Assembly: GCA_905373325.1 (NCBI GenBank)
Contig: CAJPTB010000050.1
Span: 1 to 9,463 of the forward strand
Origin: an uncultured Ancrocorticia sp.
GTDB lineage: Bacteria; Actinomycetota; Actinomycetes; Actinomycetales; Actinomycetaceae
Direction of reading: 5' to 3'
DNA length: 9,463 nt
The notes under the pieces are model-generated. The model was not told the origin of the DNA. It ran no database searches and saw only the letters and a program-made list of their open reading frames with translations. A program made the position numbers and the translations under genes. Shown here piece by piece: positions 6,730 to 9,463 of the stretch (position 1 is the stretch's first letter; every line of letters starts with the position of its first letter).

Positions 6730-6829
6730 GTTTTCCACTAAATTGTCACGCGCGGTTTTCCGCTAAGTTGTCACGCGCGGTTTTCCGCCAAGTTGTCACG
6801 CGTGGTTTTCCGCCAAGTTGTCACGCGCA
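6730..6829. repeat. Four 25-bp tandem repeats between the M13 genes
   Basis: The units at 6730-6754, 6755-6779, 6780-6804 and 6805-6829 share GTTTTCCRCYAARTTGTCAC followed by GCGYR. The unit nearest copy 1 is the most diverged and the most AT-rich. Read on the minus strand each unit carries GTGACAAYTT, which resembles a -35 element, upstream of copy 1. No matching -10 at 17 nt is seen. The units have no spacers, so this is not a CRISPR array. The rest of the gap (6661-6890) shows only a weak AGGCGG/CCGCCT inverted repeat. Confidence 0.92.
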
Positions 6830-6890
6830 CAGCGTCTGCCTTCAAGGCGGGGCGCGCAAGGTCTGCCGCCTGGGCGCCGGGTTGCAGCGC

Positions 6891-8957
6891 TTACCAGATG
6901 CGCACGCGTTCCTCGGGTGGCAGGTAGAGGGCGTCGCCGGGTTGGAGGCCGAAGGCTTCGGCGAAGGCGTCGATGTTCTTAACCACCCCGTTGGCGCGAA
7001 ACTCGCTCGGCGGATGCTCGTCCGTCGCCACCGTCGTTTCGAGGAATTCCCGCCTCATTTTCTCCCGCCAGGACCGGGCATAGGAGAGGAAGAATCTCTG
7101 GGCGGCCGTGTGTCCGTCGAGGAGGTCGGCGTCGTCGAGGGTTTTTCCTTCGCGTTCGAGGGCGATTTCGTAGGCTTTGAGGGCGATGGACAGGCCGCCG
7201 AGGTCGCCGATGTTTTCGCCCAGGGTCAGGCGTCCGTTGACGTGCGGCCCGTCGGGGCCGAGCTCGGCGGGGATGTAGGCGTCGTATTGGGCGACCAGGG
7301 CGCGAGTGCGTTCCTCGAAGGCGGCGCGGTCGGCGTCGGTCCACCAGTTGCTCATCCGCCCGGCAGCGTCGAATTTCGAACCCTGGTCGTCGAATCCGTG
7401 GCCGATTTCGTGGCCGATGACCGCCCCGATCGCGCCGTAGTTCAAAGCGGCGTCGCGTTCGGGGTCGAAGAAGGGGAATTGGAGGATGGCGGCCGGGAAG
7501 ACGATCTCGTTCCACACGGGGTAGTAGTAGGCGTTGACGCTTTGCGGAGTCATTCGCCATTCGGAGCGGTCCATTGGCTTGCCGAGCTTGGCGAAGTCGA
7601 ATGCTGTGTTGAATCGCTTGGAGGCGCGCACGTTCTCTACGAGATCGTCGCCGACGGCGAGGCCCGAGTAATCCCGCCACTTGTCCGGATATCCGATCTT
7701 GGCGACGAACGAGGAGACCTTCTTCAGCGCGTGGGCTTTGGTTTCTTCGCCCATCCAGTCGAGGGCAGAGATCGATCGGCGGTAGGCCTCCAGCAGGTCG
7801 CCGACCAGCTGGAGCATCTTTTCCTTGTGTTCGGGCGGGAAATGCCGGGCCACGTACTCTCTTCCCAGGGCTTCGCCGAGCGCGTCCTCGACGACGGCGA
7901 CCCCGCGCTTCCACCGCTCGCGCTGCTCGGTGGACCCCGCCAGCACCTTGCCGTAGAAGTCGAAGTTCGCCCGGTCGATCTCCTCGGTGAGGAACGTGGC
8001 CCTCGCACGGAGAATGCGCCAGCGCGTGTAAGCCTTGAGGTCGGCAAGCGGGGTTTCGGCCCACAGGCGCGCTGCCTCGCGCAAAGCGTGCGGCTGCATG
8101 ACGATCACGTCGGAGGAGCCGTCCACCGGCATCTGGGCGCCCGCCAACGCGGCGTCCCAGGCGAAGCCGGGCGCCGATTCGACGAAATCGGCCCAGACGA
8201 ACGGGTTGTTGAGTTTGTCGGCATCGCGCGCGTCGACGACGTCCATGTGGGCGGAGGCGATCGCGGTCTCCAAGCGAAGGACGACGTCGGCCTGGGCTCG
8301 CGCCGCCTCCTCGCTGAGGCCGTAGCCGAGGGCCAGGAGCCTCGGCACGAAATCCGAGTACTTGGCCAAGGTTTCGGCGTGCTGCTCCTCGCGGTAGTAC
8401 GCCTCGTCGGGAAGGCCGAGGCCGGACTGCTCGAAGAAGGCGACGTATCTGTCGGGGTCCGCCAGATCGGCGTCGATGTCCCAGTCGAAGAAGGTCGGCA
8501 CTCCCGCGGCCAGGAGTTCGCCGACGACGCGCGCGAGGCCCTCGCGGTCCGTTGCGGCCTCGACCGGGGCGAGGTCGGCCCGCAAAGGAGCGGTTCCCTT
8601 GGCGTTCAGAGCATCGACGTCCATCCAGGAGGAGAAAAGGGCGCCGATTTTGTGCGCGTCTTTATGCGCCTCGCCGCTCTCGTTGGCATTTCCATCCGTC
8701 TGTTCGGCGCCGTCGCGCTGCGCGTTCCTGTGCGGATGCGCAGCGGTTTCTTCAGTCTTCGCGAGGTCCTCGATGATCTCCCTCACGTGCTTTTCCGCTT
8801 GAAGGACCAGTTCGACGAAGCTGCCGATCCACGGAAGGTCTTCGGGAATCTCGGTCGTCTCCAACCATCCGCCGTTGACCGCGCGAAAGACGTCGTCTTG
8901 AACTCGCGTCTTCGGATCGTTGCCGTCGAATATCGATGCTCTCTCGCTGTGTCCCAT
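6891..8957 (-). CDS. M13 family (PepO/neprilysin-like) zinc endopeptidase, copy 2
   Basis: Encodes 688 residues and is a paralogue of copy 1 in tandem. All catalytic landmarks are present: NAYYYP from Asn475, HEIGH (516-520), Glu581 and Asp585 in ENIGDLGG, His648 and Arg654 in EHPPSEFR, and the RVRIW end. It differs by a net 27-residue insertion near residues 68-101 that is hydrophilic and His-rich (HPHR, AHKDAH), just before the IGALFSSWMD motif. Diverged segments around residues 209-304, 420-480 and 618-645 alternate with segments identical to copy 1 in DNA. No signal peptide is seen. The ATG at 8955-8957 has AGGA 7 nt upstream, but the same bases form TAGGAT 6 nt upstream, so it may be leaderless. 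It is divergent from rpiB across 129 bp. Confidence 0.94.
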   Translation of the reverse strand: MGHSERASIFDGNDPKTRVQDDVFRAVNGGWLETTEIPEDLPWIGSFVELVLQAEKHVREIIEDLAKTEETAAHPHRNAQRDGAEQTDGNANESGEAHKDAHKIGALFSSWMDVDALNAKGTAPLRADLAPVEAATDREGLARVVGELLAAGVPTFFDWDIDADLADPDRYVAFFEQSGLGLPDEAYYREEQHAETLAKYSDFVPRLLALGYGLSEEAARAQADVVLRLETAIASAHMDVVDARDADKLNNPFVWADFVESAPGFAWDAALAGAQMPVDGSSDVIVMQPHALREAARLWAETPLADLKAYTRWRILRARATFLTEEIDRANFDFYGKVLAGSTEQRERWKRGVAVVEDALGEALGREYVARHFPPEHKEKMLQLVGDLLEAYRRSISALDWMGEETKAHALKKVSSFVAKIGYPDKWRDYSGLAVGDDLVENVRASKRFNTAFDFAKLGKPMDRSEWRMTPQSVNAYYYPVWNEIVFPAAILQFPFFDPERDAALNYGAIGAVIGHEIGHGFDDQGSKFDAAGRMSNWWTDADRAAFEERTRALVAQYDAYIPAELGPDGPHVNGRLTLGENIGDLGGLSIALKAYEIALEREGKTLDDADLLDGHTAAQRFFLSYARSWREKMRREFLETTVATDEHPPSEFRANGVVKNIDAFAEAFGLQPGDALYLPPEERVRIW

Positions 8958-8963
8958 GGGCCA

Positions 8964-8969
8964 ATCCTA
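8964..8969 (-). promoter_or_regulatory. -10 hexamer (or ribosome binding site) of M13 copy 2
   Basis: TAGGAT on the minus strand ends 6 nt before the ATG, the spacing expected when transcription starts at the A of ATG. The AGGA within it could instead be a Shine-Dalgarno sequence. The sequence alone does not decide between the two, and no clear -35 element is seen. Confidence 0.45.
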
Positions 8970-8970
8970 G

Positions 8971-9056
8971 CGGCTGGCCCGCGGGCGCGTATTTTCTGCG
9001 TCTGCCGGACTCCGGTGGAACCGGCGCAGACCGGCTGGCCCGCTGGCGCGTGTTTT
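8971..9056. repeat. 25-bp direct repeat pair in the divergent promoter region
   Basis: The copies at 8971-8995 and 9032-9056 start with CGGCTGGCCCGC and match at 23 of 25 positions, 61 bp apart. Between them lies the small palindrome CCGGT-GGA-ACCGG (9012-9024). The pair occupies the upstream regions of both copy 2 and rpiB. Confidence 0.8.
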
Positions 9057-9074
9057 GGGCCGATTGGTGACCGG

Positions 9075-9080
9075 TATCAT
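9075..9080 (+). promoter_or_regulatory. -10 hexamer of rpiB, leaderless arrangement
   Basis: TATCAT lies exactly 6 nt before the rpiB ATG, and there is no purine-rich ribosome binding site. Transcription from this hexamer would start at or beside the A of ATG. TTTTGG at 9053-9058 is a weak -35 candidate with 16-nt spacing. Confidence 0.55.
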
Positions 9081-9086
9081 GTTTGC

Positions 9087-9463
9087 ATGCGGATACACAT
9101 TGCAACGGACCACGCGGGGTTCGAACTCAAGGAATACATCGCGGGCAAGCTCCGCGAAGGAGGCCACGAGGTGGTCGACCACGGCGCCCATTCATATGAT
9201 CCGATGGACGACTACCCGCCCATGTGCATCGCCTGCGGCGAGGCCGTGGCGGCCGACCCCGGCAGCCTGGGGATCGTCATCGGAGGCTCTGGAAACGGCG
9301 AGCAGATAGCGGCGAACAAAGTCAGGGGAGTGCGGGCGGCCCTCGCGTGGAACCTTGAGACCGCGAGGCTCGGGCGGGAGCACAATGACGCGAACGTCGT
9401 CGCGATAGGCGCGCGCCAGCACGGACACGAGGAGGCGCTTTCCTTCGTCGAGCTGTTCATCGG
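9087..9463 (+). CDS. rpiB: Ribose-5-phosphate isomerase B (partial, right edge)
   Basis: The first 125 codons are present, starting MRIHIATDHAGFELKEYIAG; the frame is open to the window end, and family members of about 150-160 residues suggest roughly 25-35 are missing. RpiB interconverts ribose 5-phosphate and ribulose 5-phosphate in the pentose phosphate pathway, in the cytosol. Visible landmarks are Asp8-His9 (DHAG), the phosphate/anomer loop IGGSGNGEQIAANK with Glu72, and HNDANV at 99-104. Glu72 matches the position used as acid/base in the M. tuberculosis enzyme, where the E. coli type uses Cys in a CGTG motif; here Gly66 replaces that Cys. The start at 9087 is supported by family alignment and the -10 at 9075-9080. 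The upstream ATG at 9079 is out of frame. Confidence 0.95.
   Translation, partial: MRIHIATDHAGFELKEYIAGKLREGGHEVVDHGAHSYDPMDDYPPMCIACGEAVAADPGSLGIVIGGSGNGEQIAANKVRGVRAALAWNLETARLGREHNDANVVAIGARQHGHEEALSFVELFI

Noticed and set aside
6661..6738. GTG start at 6738 adding 26 residues to M13 copy 1
   Set aside because: The added residues have no counterpart in copy 2, and the start lies inside the 25-bp repeat array.
6730..6829. CRISPR-like array
   Set aside because: The four 25-bp units are directly adjacent with no spacers and diverge from one another; no cas gene is in the window.
9079..9081. Earlier ATG for rpiB
   Set aside because: It is 8 nt upstream and out of frame; its AT is part of the TATCAT hexamer.
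9282..9305. Loss of the catalytic Cys in RpiB
   Set aside because: The GGSGNGEQ loop with Glu in place of Cys is the known actinobacterial form, as in M. tuberculosis RpiB, so it is not a defect or novelty.

Overview
The window is GC-rich, densely coded DNA from a high-GC Gram-positive bacterium. The Actinomycetaceae (Actinomyces/Schaalia-like) are the best guess. This rests on an actinobacterial-type PepN, an actinobacterial-type RpiB with Glu in place of the catalytic Cys, cytosolic-type M13 peptidases, and several genes that look leaderless. The genus is inferred from recognition of protein families, not from a search.

Layout, left to right. Positions 1-206 hold no supported gene and contain two perfect hairpins. 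Four genes on the minus strand follow: pepN (207-2762, M1 aminopeptidase N), an AztD-like zinc-metallochaperone lipoprotein (3064-4398), and two tandem M13/PepO-type zinc endopeptidases (4675-6660 and 6891-8957). The plus-strand gene rpiB (from 9087) diverges from the second M13 gene and runs off the right edge. All five genes seem intact within the window; only rpiB is cut.

Function. Three of the five genes encode gluzincin zinc peptidases: one exopeptidase and two oligopeptide endopeptidases. A fourth encodes a secreted, lipid-anchored zinc-handling protein preceded by a near-perfect Fur/Zur-type palindrome. The block therefore links peptide breakdown with zinc handling. Only the lipoprotein gene shows a visible zinc-response operator. 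pepN and rpiB are close neighbours in other actinobacteria (for example Rv2467 and Rv2465c in M. tuberculosis), so the lipoprotein and M13 genes look like an insertion into that neighbourhood.

Two structural features stand out. First, the two M13 genes align at a constant offset of 2216 bp over most of their length. Stretches of 392, 308 and 97 bp are 100% identical in DNA, separated by strongly diverged stretches, which suggests gene conversion. Second, each of the four intergenic gaps carries its own unrelated short repeat (20-bp and 17-bp arrays in one gap, 45-bp and 18-bp in another, a 25-bp array, and a 25-bp pair). Two of these arrays seem to be built from the 3' end of the neighbouring gene, stop codon included.
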